Below are positions 34,537 to 45,786 of a DNA stretch of 62,000 nt, piece by piece; the stretch's first letter is position 1, and the number at the start of each line of letters is the position of its first letter. The position numbers and the translations under genes are program-made. Source of the DNA: Gnetum montanum (Eukaryota; Streptophyta; Gnetopsida; Gnetales; Gnetaceae); assembly GCA_015680685.1 (NCBI GenBank), contig MNCI01010476.1:195367-257366 (forward strand), given 5' to 3'. Under the pieces are notes generated by a model, which was not told the origin of the DNA, searched no databases, and worked only from the letters and a program-made list of their open reading frames with translations.

Positions 34537-35683
34537 TCATATGAACTGTACCCTGCCTTGCAACCCACATAACTCTTTAAGGTTTATGGGTGGTGCTAAG
34601 TTGATAATGGGCTTGACTTTGTCCAAGTCTATACATATTCCTATTTTTGACACTACAAAGCCTAACATGCATCCAGTTTTGACACCGAAGACACATTTTT
34701 TGGAATTGAGATGAAGGTCATGCCTATGGCAGCGTTGAAGGATCAGGTTTAGGTCATTTGTGTGATTAAGAGCTTTTTTGGATTTGACTGCTATATCATC
34801 TACATAATCATTTATCTGTTCTAAAAGATAGTCACTAAAAATGTAAGTCATAGCCCACTGATATGTTGCTCCTACATTTTTTAGTCTGAAGGGAATCATC
34901 ATATAACAAAACGTTCCCCAAGGGGTCATGAAGGTAGTAGCAAGTTGATGTTCTAGGTTTATACGGATTTGATTATATCCTGAGAATCAATCCATGAAGG
35001 ATAATAAGGCATGGAAGACCATGGTATTGACAAGTTGGTCGATACTGGGCAAGGGGAAATCGTCCTTGATGGTTGCTTTATTCAAATGTGAAAAATCTAT
35101 ATAGATGCATATGACCCAGTTTTCTTGTGGACGACCACGATGCTTGATACCCAATCTGCGTAATTGACCTCCTAGATGAACCCAACTTGGTAGAGCTTGG
35201 TGATTTTGTCGTGAACGGCTAGTGCAATCTCCGATTTAATTCTACAAGCTTTTTGTTTGACTACTTTGACACGTGAATCTAAGATAATGTTGTGTTGTAT
35301 TATGCGTGGGTCTAAGCCCGACATATCTTCATAAGACCATGCAAACACTTTGAAATTTTTGTTGAGGACTCTAGAGATATTCTACTAGACTTGTGGCTTT
35401 AGTAAAGAGCTAAGTTTCAATGTTCTCGCCTCACCTCTACATGTGGTCACAGGAATTTCTATAAGTGGATCCTTAGTTATGTCATCGGCTTCCAAGTCTA
35501 AGGCTTGGACCAAATGTTCTGGCTAGTTTAGTAATGTTTCTAAGGATGCTACGTTGGTGTTATAGGGACATGGCTCAAGGTCCACGAGCTCTATGTTCAA
35601 GCATCTCATGAATTTGCCATGGGGTTCTATCAAAATTAAAGGTGAACAGAGATCATTGTGCATGGCCATTTTTCCAAGGGATC
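34537..35683 (-). pseudogene. Reverse transcriptase of element E
   Basis: The 34929-34537 stretch is open and holds W-G-T-F-C-Y-M-M-I-P-F, G-A-T-Y-Q-W-A-M, and the catalytic Y-V-D-D (in I-N-D-Y-V-D-D-I-A-V-K-S) intact, then L-N-S-K-K-C-V-F-G-V and L-G-F-V-V-S. Upstream (35683-34930), with stops, are F-A-W-S-Y-E-D-M-S-G-L-D-P and V-G-F-I, then S-x-I-V-V-V-H-K-K. A good splice acceptor, ctattttttag before gatccc (AG at 35684-35685), lies exactly where readable RT-upstream sequence begins. That fits the known Ogre-type intron between protease and RT. RT similarity is to the Tat lineage. Confidence 0.85.
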
Positions 35684-35784
35684 CTAAAAAATAGCCAACG
35701 AATGAAAGATGTCAGTGGTATGTACCTAACATAGCAACATGAAGCAAAATGCGTGTAAAGTAATTATGAAATATCTGAAAATTG

Positions 35785-35878
35785 CTAGTTTAAGGTCTTA
35801 GCGGACCATTAGTGTGGATAAGATGTAAAGGAAATTTCGAAATTGCCAGTTTAAGGTCATAGCGGACCGTCACTGTGC
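35785..35878. repeat. Two copies of the 30-bp motif, left edge of antisense block
   Basis: Units at 35785-35816 and 35846-35878, both containing agtttaaggtc and agcggacc, in the same orientation as the arrays at 31868 and 41219. Confidence 0.9.
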
Positions 35879-35979
35879 CTATAGTGTAAAGCCTTGAGCC
35901 AAAAGGCTTGAAGTGAGGGGTTGAATAAAATGTTAAAAATAAAAAAAAAATCTTCTTTTTTTTGGAAATCTATGTACTA

Positions 35980-36118
35980 CACTACATGGAACATGGGATG
36001 TCTTGAGTTATGCATGGAACATGGGGCGTCCCACATTACGTATGGGACATTGATCGTCCCACGTTATGCACAGGACACGGGACGTTCTGTGTCACATGTG
36101 GGACATAGGACATCCTGG
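35980..36118 (+). promoter_or_regulatory. 28-bp repeats directly upstream of the antisense TATA box
   Basis: About four to five imperfect units, period near 28 bp, with core words tatgggacat, gatcgtcccacgttatg and ggacatcc. They end about 30 bp before the TATA box at 36149, the position of a proximal promoter. Confidence 0.6.
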
Positions 36119-36148
36119 AAATGTGACATGTCATGTAACCCTGAAGGG

Positions 36149-36156
36149 TATAAATA
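36149..36156 (+). promoter_or_regulatory. TATA box of the antisense gene in element E
   Basis: TATAAATA followed by gg, on the plus strand, against the direction of element E. It is separate from the LTR TATA boxes (29027-29034 and 46455-46462, minus). Confidence 0.6.
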
Positions 36157-36973
36157 GGTGTTTAACCATGGTAAACCTGTCATTTTCATTGTCAAAGCTA
36201 ATAGTCCAGAGCATAGTGCAGTCTAGAGAAGAGAGCGTAGCACTTGCAGAGCATAACTACCGATAGGATAGAACTTAACAACAAGACAATTGTGTGTAGA
36301 AGGGAGCATAGACAACAGGGCCTTGAAAATGTGGATGAAGGAGAGCGTACCTTACAATGTCTCCCTAGAGCATGTATTGAAGAGTGGCAGGAGGCACTGT
36401 CTACCTGGTAGGCCATTAGGTTTCCTTTGTTTATATTGCATTTTTTTAAAAAATGGGGCAATCTACCAAGTGGGACTACTATCACCACCATCTCTTTTAT
36501 GACCACCGCACTTTGGTTGTCATGGCTACTACAACCACTATGTCGTGGCTACTACCGCTATGGTTGTGGTTGCCGCCACAACCACTACGTTGTGACCGCC
36601 GCCATCGCCATGGCGGCTATTGCCATGGTCGTTATGTCATGGTCACGACTACCATCACCATGGCTAGGAGTGATGCAGATTTGCCTCTTTCTCTTTTCAG
36701 TTCTACACCAAGGTAACGACAAGGGTGTCTTGAGAAGTGGTATAGAATGAGGGTCTGAAGCATCTTGTGTAGTGTAACACATGTGGGGAGGATTTTTTTT
36801 ATATTGCTCATTTGCGTGATGGATTTTTTTGTGTTCCATGCGGTGGAATAGGGTAAGGGCTTTGCAAGCGTTCCATGTTTGCCCTCAGGTTGTGTCATCC
36901 CTGATAGCGTAACTAGCAAGCTAGGAATGTTTGCTCACTTACATCGCTATGCTCTCTGTGAGCATGAAACTTG

Positions 36974-37203
36974 CTACGCTACATGAGACATAGCCGCTAT
37001 GTTGCATGAGATGTAGCCGCTACACTACATGGGACATATCCACTATGCTATGTGGGTTGTAGCCATTATGTTGCATGAAACGTAGTCACTATGCTACATG
37101 GGACGTAGCCGCTACACTGTATGAGACATAGTTGCTATGCTACACATAGGGTTCAATTGCTACACTACGTGGGACGTTATATTTGCTACATTGCATGAAA
37201 TTC
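36974..37203. repeat. Ten-copy 23-bp tandem array
   Basis: Ten imperfect units of about 23 bp with consensus ctatgctacatgggacgtag plus ccg, in the transcribed leader of the antisense gene. It shares gctac and gggac words with the promoter repeats at 35980-36118. Confidence 0.88.
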
Positions 37204-40200
37204 ATAGGGATGGGATGAATACTTAAAAAAATTTTAGTTCGATTGATGACCCTACGGTTGTCATATCTTATACTTAGAAAAAAATCTCATAAAAGGTTTC
37301 TACACTTTACAGAAGTGTAACTAACACTTAGAGAATTTTTTTCAAAAATTCTTTCTTTCAAAATTTACCCTTATTGTGAACTAATGTTTTTGTTGTGAAA
37401 TGCAGGGGCATGTTGAAACCAATCCTGATCGTAGTTGAATTGGTAGGGATTCTATGCTACATAAGCACCCCTATGCCTAATGTCCCTACAGCCTAGGCAT
37501 GAGTAGGGAACCAGGTGAGTTGGTTTTGGGAGGGTGCCTAGGAATTCCTAGAATTTCTGCTTCGTCACTTTAGCGTAATGATATGGTCGCATTTGATTGT
37601 CGAAACAATAGGCATCCTGGTTGAAACATTACTTCTTGGAGAAAATTTAGGTATCTTAAAATTCCTAATAGATGGATTTACTAAGGGGCAAGGGGCAGGG
37701 GGTTCAAGTTAATGTCTAAAAGGCTTAAGAATTTTCTCTTGGATTTGGGCAATGCCAGAGTTTAAATGCTACCACAAATATAACACCTTGTTCATTACTC
37801 GTTATATGGGCACAATTTTTTAAAACCCACCTAGAACTGTCTATTGTGCTGGTGGGTGAGTCTTATTAAGATGATTAGACATTTTATTCTATTTGTTTCG
37901 TATGATTTGAATGCTTATTACATTTTATCGGTTGCTAGATTTTTGATCGATAAAGACGGTCTTCATGATAGAGAGGGGGCGTTAGCCCTGGATCAAATGA
38001 TCCTACAAGAGTTATCCTCCATTGAGAACATGTGCGTTGGTGTTATAGACAAATTGGAGAAGATTTTAGAACTTACCTGACCAAGTACTCTAAATACTAT
38101 ATGAAGTGTGAGGAGCTTGGGTGGTTGGATGGTGAATGGGCATCCCATTGAATACCCATCGTAGAAGAAGTACTAATGCAAATACCATCATTCCCTATGC
38201 CGTTCACACTAGGTGAGTTATATTTTGTGTTTCTTTTTATGTATTATTGATTAAATTTTTTTGGTTGATTTTATTCTTGGTTATTGAAGTAGCAGCCAAA
38301 TCTAAGGAGGTTATAGTAATTACCTTAGGATGTAATGAGGCTAACCTTCTCTTTAAATATGGCGAGGTCGATGAGTCATAGTGTTGGCTATATAATGGGG
38401 CCCTAGCAACAATTATCTAGAATGTTCAGGAAGCTAGGCTGATGGATCTCTTTTTAGCTGTGAACCCAAGCATCCCAATGGCAGAAATGGTTTCTCTCAT
38501 CGATTCCTTCATAGAAAGTGCTGACCATTTTTGCACATGAGTTCACAATGTGCGAGTGGTCTTTGAGATCATTGATGAAATTTTTTCAGATCTCTTCGAT
38601 GTCCCTTCTGATGGTTTTCCTATGGAGGAAAATACTCGTAAGGATCTAAACCATTGAGGAGACATAGAAGAATGGCTAAGGATTGACAAAGATCATAAGG
38701 GTATTTATATGAAAAAGGTTAAATTAAGGTAGCCCAGCAAATTTACCTCATCTTCCGGGCTCGTGCTTTTCCCAAGCTACTTTCCCAAGGGAAAATTATT
38801 AGGGTAGAGAAAGCTTGGATTATGAGGGACATAATGGAAGAGGGGGCACGATAAAATTGGGCTAAATATCTTTTGGAAGGCTTACGAGTTGAAACGATCA
38901 AATTGCATGGTAAGCTTGATACACGTTTCCATGTGCATTTTTCATTTTTTATAGCTTGTCTACATAGATTTGCAGAATTTTTGGTGGTCCAAGAGAATGG
39001 GATATGGGTGATACAAGATCATACCCAGGTATCCAAATCATGGATCCACCACATATTCTATATCACCTGGTCTCAAGAGACTCTAGAGGCTATTGGGGAG
39101 TCTTTTTCCATAACTACCAAAGATCGAGCAGGACCATCCTTTCGTGCACATGACAGCTTTGGATAGGCTCGCCCCCCAACATGGGAAACATAGTGAGGGA
39201 GGCATGTCTTAATTCAGAAATAATAAAGTCAAAGTTGCAAATTAAGAAGCCTCATCTTGTAGAGGAACCTTCACGTACAATCGAAGGAAGGGGCAAAAGG
39301 CTACGCATCAAAGTTCATAATGTGCGATTTGAGCTTGTTGGTGAGTATCCCTTAGCTAACTCATTTGTCACTTTCATTTTTTTCTCATACATGTATGTTG
39401 GACTAGTACCCTAATTGTGGCTTATACTTGGTCGATGAGGAAGAGGTTTCTGATCCCAAATAAGAGGCCCCTACTATAGAAGAGGAGGCCCCTATTGCAA
39501 AGGAGGAGGCCCCTACTATAGAAAAGGAGACCCTTGTTACAAAGGAGCCTATTGTAGAGAGTGTCCCACAACCTAAGGGGCATATGACAGTAGAGGAAGC
39601 TACTATACTCTTAAGCCAGCTTGAAGAAGATGGGCTACATTTTGAGAATGGTGATTTTGCTAGTTTTTTTGATAGTGTGCCGATGGGCAATCCCCCCACT
39701 CTCACCCTTGAAGGTTTTCTGGGTAGGAGCTTTGCATTGCCATTTATGTTATCCTCTCACTTTCTCTCTTTCCTCTTATTCTCTTCTGTTTGTTTGTTTT
39801 CTTGTTTTCCTCTCCTTTTTATTTTCTTTATAATGCTAACATGCTTTATTGCATAGTAGGTCCTACTTTTGCTAAGGGCCCTGAGTCTTCATCTACTTTT
39901 CACCTACAGCCATGGGTGGAAACCTCAAATAAGTTTTCCTTTATGGAAGGTGTAGTAGATGACATGATTGACCACTTAAAGAAAATTGACCCTGAGATAG
40001 GTGCATTAGGGATATCGTATTTGATTTTTATGTTGCATTTTTTGCCACCATTTTATGACTGACGCTTCCTTGTTTTTGGTATAATAGCTTCATGACTTAA
40101 ATGGGACCCAAAATAGGCTGTTGAAGTTGAAGCTGTGCTTGAACTCCCTCTAGAGGTAACAGAGGTACCTTGTCATGATGAGGCAAGAAAATGTGCACTA

Positions 40201-41218
40201 TACTTAGCACGATCACTATGGGAATGTAGACATGTCAATGAAGATCTTTGGAAATGAGTTCAGAAACTCAAGAAAGAAAAGGCGAATCAAGCAACTGAAC
40301 TAGAAGACCTATGGTCACGAAATGAATTTCTAATGGCTTGTGACCATTTAGATGGTAGTTGGCGTACGACCGTAATTGATTATGCCAAATATTGATTGAC
40401 CGTAAGGGGAAAAAGTGAGGCTACTTGTGAAGTAATCAAACAATGTCTACAAATGGATCTCTTGGCACAGAAGAATCAATATTTGAAGGATTATAGTACC
40501 AAAGTATATGAATGGGGGTAGGAAAAAATGAATCATAAACATATGTATAAAATGAAACATGTTGCTTACAGCCAAAAGTACTGAGATGCATCTATAGAAT
40601 GGCATGGTCATGTGCTATTCCTTAATGTAATTGGTGCTACTCGGGCGTATAGTGAGTCTCCTAAGAGGGAAATGACCATGCCTTCTAGGAAGGCCACCTC
40701 CGCCACCTTTTCTCTAGGGCCACCCACATGGACGACTATGGAGAAAGGAAAGATTTTAGCAGGTGTTGATTTAGGAAAAGAAGACTGGGAAAATTTAATA
40801 GAGGAAGAAATCCTCCAATGGTTAGCATCTGGCCTTAACAAGATACCTCCAGACATGGATGCAGGCCCATCTCAAGTTAGCCAAGTTTTACCTTGTTGCA
40901 ATTTATTTCATGATAGCCTTATGCATTTCCTTGCTCACTCATTAGTTCATTATTTTGTTCTTGATTCATGTAGGACCCAGATGAGGATGTAGGACCTAGC
41001 GGGGCAGTAGATGAAGACATAGGAGAAGACCCATAGCTTATTGATTGATTTTTTTAAAATTTTGAAATAGAACCCCTATTGTTAGGTGATGTTGCAACTC
41101 TAAATGTGGAGATAATTTTGGATCATGTATTTGCAATTTAATGAAAAGTGAAGTGCTTGTTTTATCTCCTTTGCCTAATGTTTTTGTTGATGTACTTAGG
41201 CCCCTTGTGGACCCCATG

Positions 41219-41383
41219 CTATAGTTTAAGGCCATTCTAGGCCATAGCTAGTTTAAGGCTATTTTAGGCCATGGCTAGTTTAAGGCCATTTCAGGCCATA
41301 GCTAATTAATCTCAAAGAGTGGTTTGCTAGTTTTAGGCCCTAGTGGGCCATACGATAGTTTAAGGCCATTCTAGGCCATCATG
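41219..41383. repeat. Five-copy 30-bp motif array, right edge of antisense block
   Basis: Units begin tagtttaaggccatt and contain aggccata, with period about 27 bp where tandem. Related to the arrays at 31868 and 35785. It lies between the antisense stop (41037) and the protease end (41467). Confidence 0.88.
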
Positions 41384-41466
41384 ATATAATTAACGCAAAA
41401 GGTAAACACAATGCAAAATTGAAACTATACAAACAAAAGTGTTAAGGGTACATCCTAATTGCATAA

Positions 41467-42100
41467 TTACTTCCTAACTCGATGTGGGTTAGGCAAGGCA
41501 TATGGCCTGGAAGACTTGAGGTGGTATTCCTCTAGGACATCATCTACCATTAAGAAAGGCAAATCTACCCACATGGTTTCTCCGTGTAGGCTGTTAGTTT
41601 TGTCTAGCTCATTTGCCAAACATTGAGTTTCAGCATGGATAGGTGACACATCTTGGAGATTTGTATCTTCAACTCTTGCTCCATGTTTATGTTGTTTATA
41701 GCTTGAGGGGCTACATCATCACTGAAGATCACCACCTCTATACCTGCATAGGGTAGATGGATCTTCTGGTGTATCGGTGAAAAGATAGCTCTTAGTTGGG
41801 CTAACCAAGATCTTCCCAAAATCAAATTGAACTAGGGAATTTCTTCTACCACAATGAATTCTACGCTAGTGGGGAACTGATCCCTTGCTACAAAGTTGAT
41901 AGTGATGGTTCCCTTGACCACAATGCGTGCCCCATTGAAAAACTTCAAATAAGAAGTTGCTGTGGGCTTGATTTGATCCACCAAGCCCAACTTGTCAACA
42001 AAAGGGAATGGAATTACATTGGTTGCTATCCCATCGTCAACATGCACCATGCAAATCTTGTATTAGCCTACATAAATTGTTATAAACATAGGGGCAGTGG
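41467..42100 (-). pseudogene. Aspartic protease of element E, degenerate
   Basis: 42050-41832 reads V-H-V-D-D-G-I-A-T-N-V-I-P-F, the retropepsin active-site region with D-D-G instead of D-T/S-G or D-G-G. Then come a K-G-T-I-T-I-N-F segment and E-F-I-V-V-E; after one stop, N-L-I-L-G-R-S-W-L follows, the conserved second half, near 41825-41800. An open tail continues to 41467. The frame stops there, and RT does not resume until 35683, across the antisense block. Confidence 0.8.
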
Positions 42101-42255
42101 TTAACTAACTCTTTTCTAGGTTAGCTTTAATGGATTTATCATGAAAAGTCAAGCGAGTTGCTTGTGGCTGTTCAGTTGTAGATGGGAGCATAACAGTCCT
42201 TGGGTGGCATATCTTCCTTAATAGGGATAGCTACCATCATGCGAATCAAAGCCTC

Positions 42256-45010
42256 TTAGTGTGCTGTGGAAGTCATTATTAAATCGTACAAGCTTAAAGT
42301 TGTATTTTTTTGTTTTAAAGCTTGTCTAACTAGTGTAAATGTGTCCCGAAAGTGTTGTGCACTATCTGGTAGTTTTATAGTTTTTACTTCCTCCATATGC
42401 CCCAGAAGATGAATTCCTTGAAAAGGAAAGGCCTTGGCTTTTGGTTGGGTAATAGGCTTCTGAGCTTCGGTAGTTGCTTGTTGTGTATGTATTTCTCTTT
42501 TTTCTTTGGATGGAAGGGCCATGGGAATTGCTAATAAAGGAGTGGGCTTAGGGGAGCCTAGCGTAGTGCGTTCTCTAGTCATCTTATCAACTAGGTGCTC
42601 CTCACTTTTTCTTAAGCGAGAGGGTTGTGCTACAGTTCCAACCATTGGACTCTGGGTAGGTGGTGAGTTTGTATGTTTTGGCACTCTTATAACAAAAGGT
42701 GCTTATGTTGTTGCACTGACATGTTGTGGAGCCTTAACTAAAAAAAGTGTAACGGGCCTCTATGGAGGTGCTTTAATGAAAAAAGGGGTGTGCGACTTGG
42801 TTGACATTGAAGTTTCAACATCGCAAGAAGGTATACGAACCACAAATGGCTCATGTGGTAACTCTGCATTGTCATCAATGCTAATGACATTAATGGTATA
42901 GCTTGCATTGTTAGTGTTCAGTGGGTCCTTATAGATGTTCATAGATTGGTTTTCCGGTCGTATAAGACTGTTTCCGTTAAGGATCAACTTTCCTTGATCA
43001 ATCATATGCTGAATGTCATCTTTCAATGCCAAGTAGTAATCCATGTCATGGCCACACAATTGCTGGTAATTGCAGAAGCATTCCAGCCTAAAATTTCTAG
43101 GCACTGGAGGCTCGGTAGGCATAGCCACAGAGGGGTCTCGAAGAATCTCACAATACCTATTGTGCCTATGGGCCTCCTCCATCATTTGCTTATATTGAAT
43201 GCACCCAGCACTCAACAATTGGTCTAACAACTCCGACAACTGAATCAGCAACGACGTGTATTTTGAGCGATCCTTTCACTTAAAATTTGGCCTAGGGAAA
43301 ATTTGTATTGCGGCCATTGGCGGCGAAGGTTGGCTAGCACATGCATTGCTAGAGCTTAACATTTTAGCAGTGGTGATCATGGCCTTAAGCATTTTGGCAG
43401 CCTACTTGTTGTTATTGGGCTTGGTTTTGTTAGCCTCAGCAGCCATAGTGGTTGTTGCAGCCTTTCCCTTTTCCTTCTCTTTCTTTACATGTGCATTTTT
43501 GTAAGCTATATAAGTTGGGTCTCTACTAGCCTCCACTGTATCTTGGATACTCTTTGTCTATGTAAAAGCTTGGCTAAGGGTGTGTGGTGCTGAATAGTAT
43601 AGCTTAGATTTGATAAAATTATTCACATCACCCTTGAAAATGGCCAATAGATGGGCTTCAGCAATCGGCTGACGAATTTCATTTAAGGTAGCACTCTAGC
43701 ATTGTATGAATTTTTGGATGGGTTCTAATGGTTCTTGGTTGACATTCATAAGTTGGTCTAAGGTGACTTCTGGCTTCAAGTTATACTTGAAGCGAGTGAC
43801 AAACTAACTTAGCAATTCTTCTAATGTTGAAATAGACACACGAGGAAGTGCATGATACTAGTCCAAAGCTTTACCAGTCAAAGACATGGCGAAAACATGA
43901 ATAATCACATACAGCCATGGTTCCAGTAATAGGGACTTGAATCAAAATGTGTATACATGGGTGTTGGGATCACCCTCTCCATTGTATTTTGTGAATTGGG
44001 GAAGTTGTACTCTAGGAGGCAATGTGAGTGAAGGAACGATGGGGCTAATAGGGTTGTCTTGGTAAAAGTCCACTGCTTGGATTATTTCAAAACCAACAAC
44101 TTTAAGCCACTTGACTTTATCAATGAGGGTTTGAATAACCTAGAAGGCTTGGTCCAGACTCAGGGGTGCTATGGAAGGCTGCATAAGTTGGACTACTAAT
44201 GGTACCATCAGAATAGCCATCATTGGTAATGCTATTGGTGCAATTACTAGTTCCATTTAGGATGCTGCTAGAGCAGTTCCCATTGGTGGTGCCATCTGAG
44301 CGGCCCACAACCTTGTGTGTGGTGCTGCCGGAGCAACTACCATTAGTGGTGCTATGGAAATGGGTACCTACCTTGTTGCTAGAGCAGCCCACAACCCTGT
44401 AGTTAGCTACACCAGATGTGAAGCTTAATACGTTTGGGACTAGATATAATGTGGTGTTTGGGACATTTGAATAGTAGGAAAGGATATTGTTGCCCACCAT
44501 GTAGTTGAGGTTGGAGCTGCTGCTAGCGGTGGAATTGGCATGGAAGAGGTAGCGGAAATAGGACTCATTTGCGGTTGTGATGTAAACATAGTGTGTACAT
44601 ATGGTAACGTAGGCATCATAGGTGTTAGTTGCAGAAATTGGACAGACTATGAAGGAATACTAAAGGGAAAAGAGGTCGAAGGCCCTACATGCTGTGGTGT
44701 TGATACCACTTGATGACTACTTGCTACCCATGAAGGTTTGGGTTGTAGAAGCGTTGTAGTTATGATAAAAGGGGAAGAGGGTTGTGACTGGTGTGAAAGA
44801 AATAGAGGGGTGGATTGCGAAGTTGTGGCATAGAGCAGGCCACCACCTTTAGAATGGGATTCAAAATCCTCTTGTTCATCATGAAGGGGTTCCTCATAGT
44901 AAGATGCTGTGTCTCGTTCTTTTGACCCACTCAGTTGAATATGTTGATTCAATATCCATTGAAATGTTTCAGTGAGTGGTATGATGGCACTAGGAGTAGG
45001 AAGGAGCTCC
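42256..45010 (-). pseudogene. gag of element E, degenerate
   Basis: N-terminal low-complexity Ser/Thr/Gln region (44952-44647), a tandem Gly/Ser/Thr/Asn-rich stretch (44500-44160), then the capsid-like core at about 43930-43600 with V-F-A-M-S-L-T-G-K-A-L and L-E-E-L-L-S and F-V-T-R-F-K. A Lys-rich basic part (43500-43440) follows, then 43251-42760 with a decayed zinc-knuckle-like C-N-Y-Q-Q-L-C-G-H and Y-L-A-L-K-D-D-I-Q-H-M-I. The C-x-Y-H-x-x-x-G-H and A-L-K-D-x-I pattern is typical of Tat gag. 42684-42256 leads towards protease. Packages RNA in intact elements; stops and a few frameshifts here. Confidence 0.8.
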
Positions 45011-45768
45011 CTTCCATTTCGGTGAATAATTTCAAAGTTACGCTTTTCTTCGAATTCCTAATGGTCTAGTGGTGGGCCCACTTGGATCTTTGTGCATAAG
45101 AAGTTATATCACTCCTCATCATGTGTTGTGCATTCGGGTGATTGATGTTGTAGTCAAAGAGACTACCGTTGTGTGTGCATTGGGCTATGTGATCACTCAA
45201 GAGCCGTCACATGTTGCAAGGGATGAGCTATCTCCAAGCTCAAGGTGGCAGCTAAGGTGTTAGGTGGGTTCATCTTTACTATGTCAAAAAGGATGCAAGA
45301 AGTAAAGAAACTTGTGAAAAATGGCGGAGTACAATAAGTTTTGAGTGAAAACACTTAAATAGGTAAGCTGCATTGAAGATAGGCCAAAAACGGAAAAGTC
45401 TAAAAATGCTAGAAAAGTAATAACTTGTGCTGTTACGCTTGTTACGCTAGGCAGGACTGTCACACTAATAGGGTTGTTATGCTACACTTGTTACGCTATA
45501 TGTGTCACACTACACAGAACATAGAGAGCTTAACGTAGTACACCATTTTGGGCCTTTTGTCTTGCGGGGTTTCAAGGGAACCATCAACTAGTATCCAACT
45601 GTACTAACCAAAACATGAACAACCCTTGCACTGGCCTGTGATCTAGCTATTACTGTAGCATGTCCACAAGGTTGTTAGGTTTACACTAGTCCATTGCTAG
45701 TGATGGAGATACAGAAGGCACACAGGACTATCCGTGGTGCATAGAAGGGACACAGAGGTTTAGGGCCT

Positions 45769-45781
45769 CCTTCTAGTACCA
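45769..45781 (-). promoter_or_regulatory. Primer binding site of element E
   Basis: Reads tggtactagaagg on the minus strand, five bases inside the 5' LTR. The tRNA was not identified; the TGG start fits a tRNA CCA end. It is not the tRNA-Asp type used by elements A, B and C. Confidence 0.6.
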
Positions 45782-45786
45782 AAAAT

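Larger units (their letters stand above)
36149..41037 (+). pseudogene. Antisense multi-exon accessory gene of element E, degenerate
   Basis: Between protease and RT, coding potential is on the plus strand, opposite to the element. Behind the TATA box, exon-like segments with plausible splice sites occur at 37405-37513 (donor caggtgagt), 37850-38216 (donor taggtgagt), 38290-39420, 39420-39717, 39870-40010, 40090-40880 and 40973-41037. Recognisable texture: an N-terminal region with Y-D-L-N-A-Y-Y, Y-S-K-Y-Y-M-K-C-E-E-L-G-W-L-D-G and K-Y-L-L-E-G-L-R-V; an acidic linker with tandem E-E-A-P-T-I-E-type units (39455-39560); a Lys/Glu/Leu-rich probable coiled coil (40090-40560); and an acidic tail ending D-E-D-I-G-E-D-P before a stop at 41035-41037. 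I do not recognise the family. Antisense extra ORFs are known in Tat elements; the location between protease and RT is unusual. Stops show decay. Confidence 0.55.

Noticed and set aside
36198-36919. Minus and plus ORFs with His/Tyr/Thr runs
   Set aside because: Derived from ccaccatca-type simple sequence around 36480-36660; no family.
36974-37203. CRISPR-like spacing in the 23-bp array
   Set aside because: Units are directly adjacent without unique spacers, and the window is plant nuclear DNA; it is an ordinary tandem repeat.
42506-43504. Plus ORFs opposite gag of element E
   Set aside because: Antisense shadows of readable gag and knuckle-like sequence on the minus strand, unlike 36149-41037 where the plus strand carries the coherent signal.
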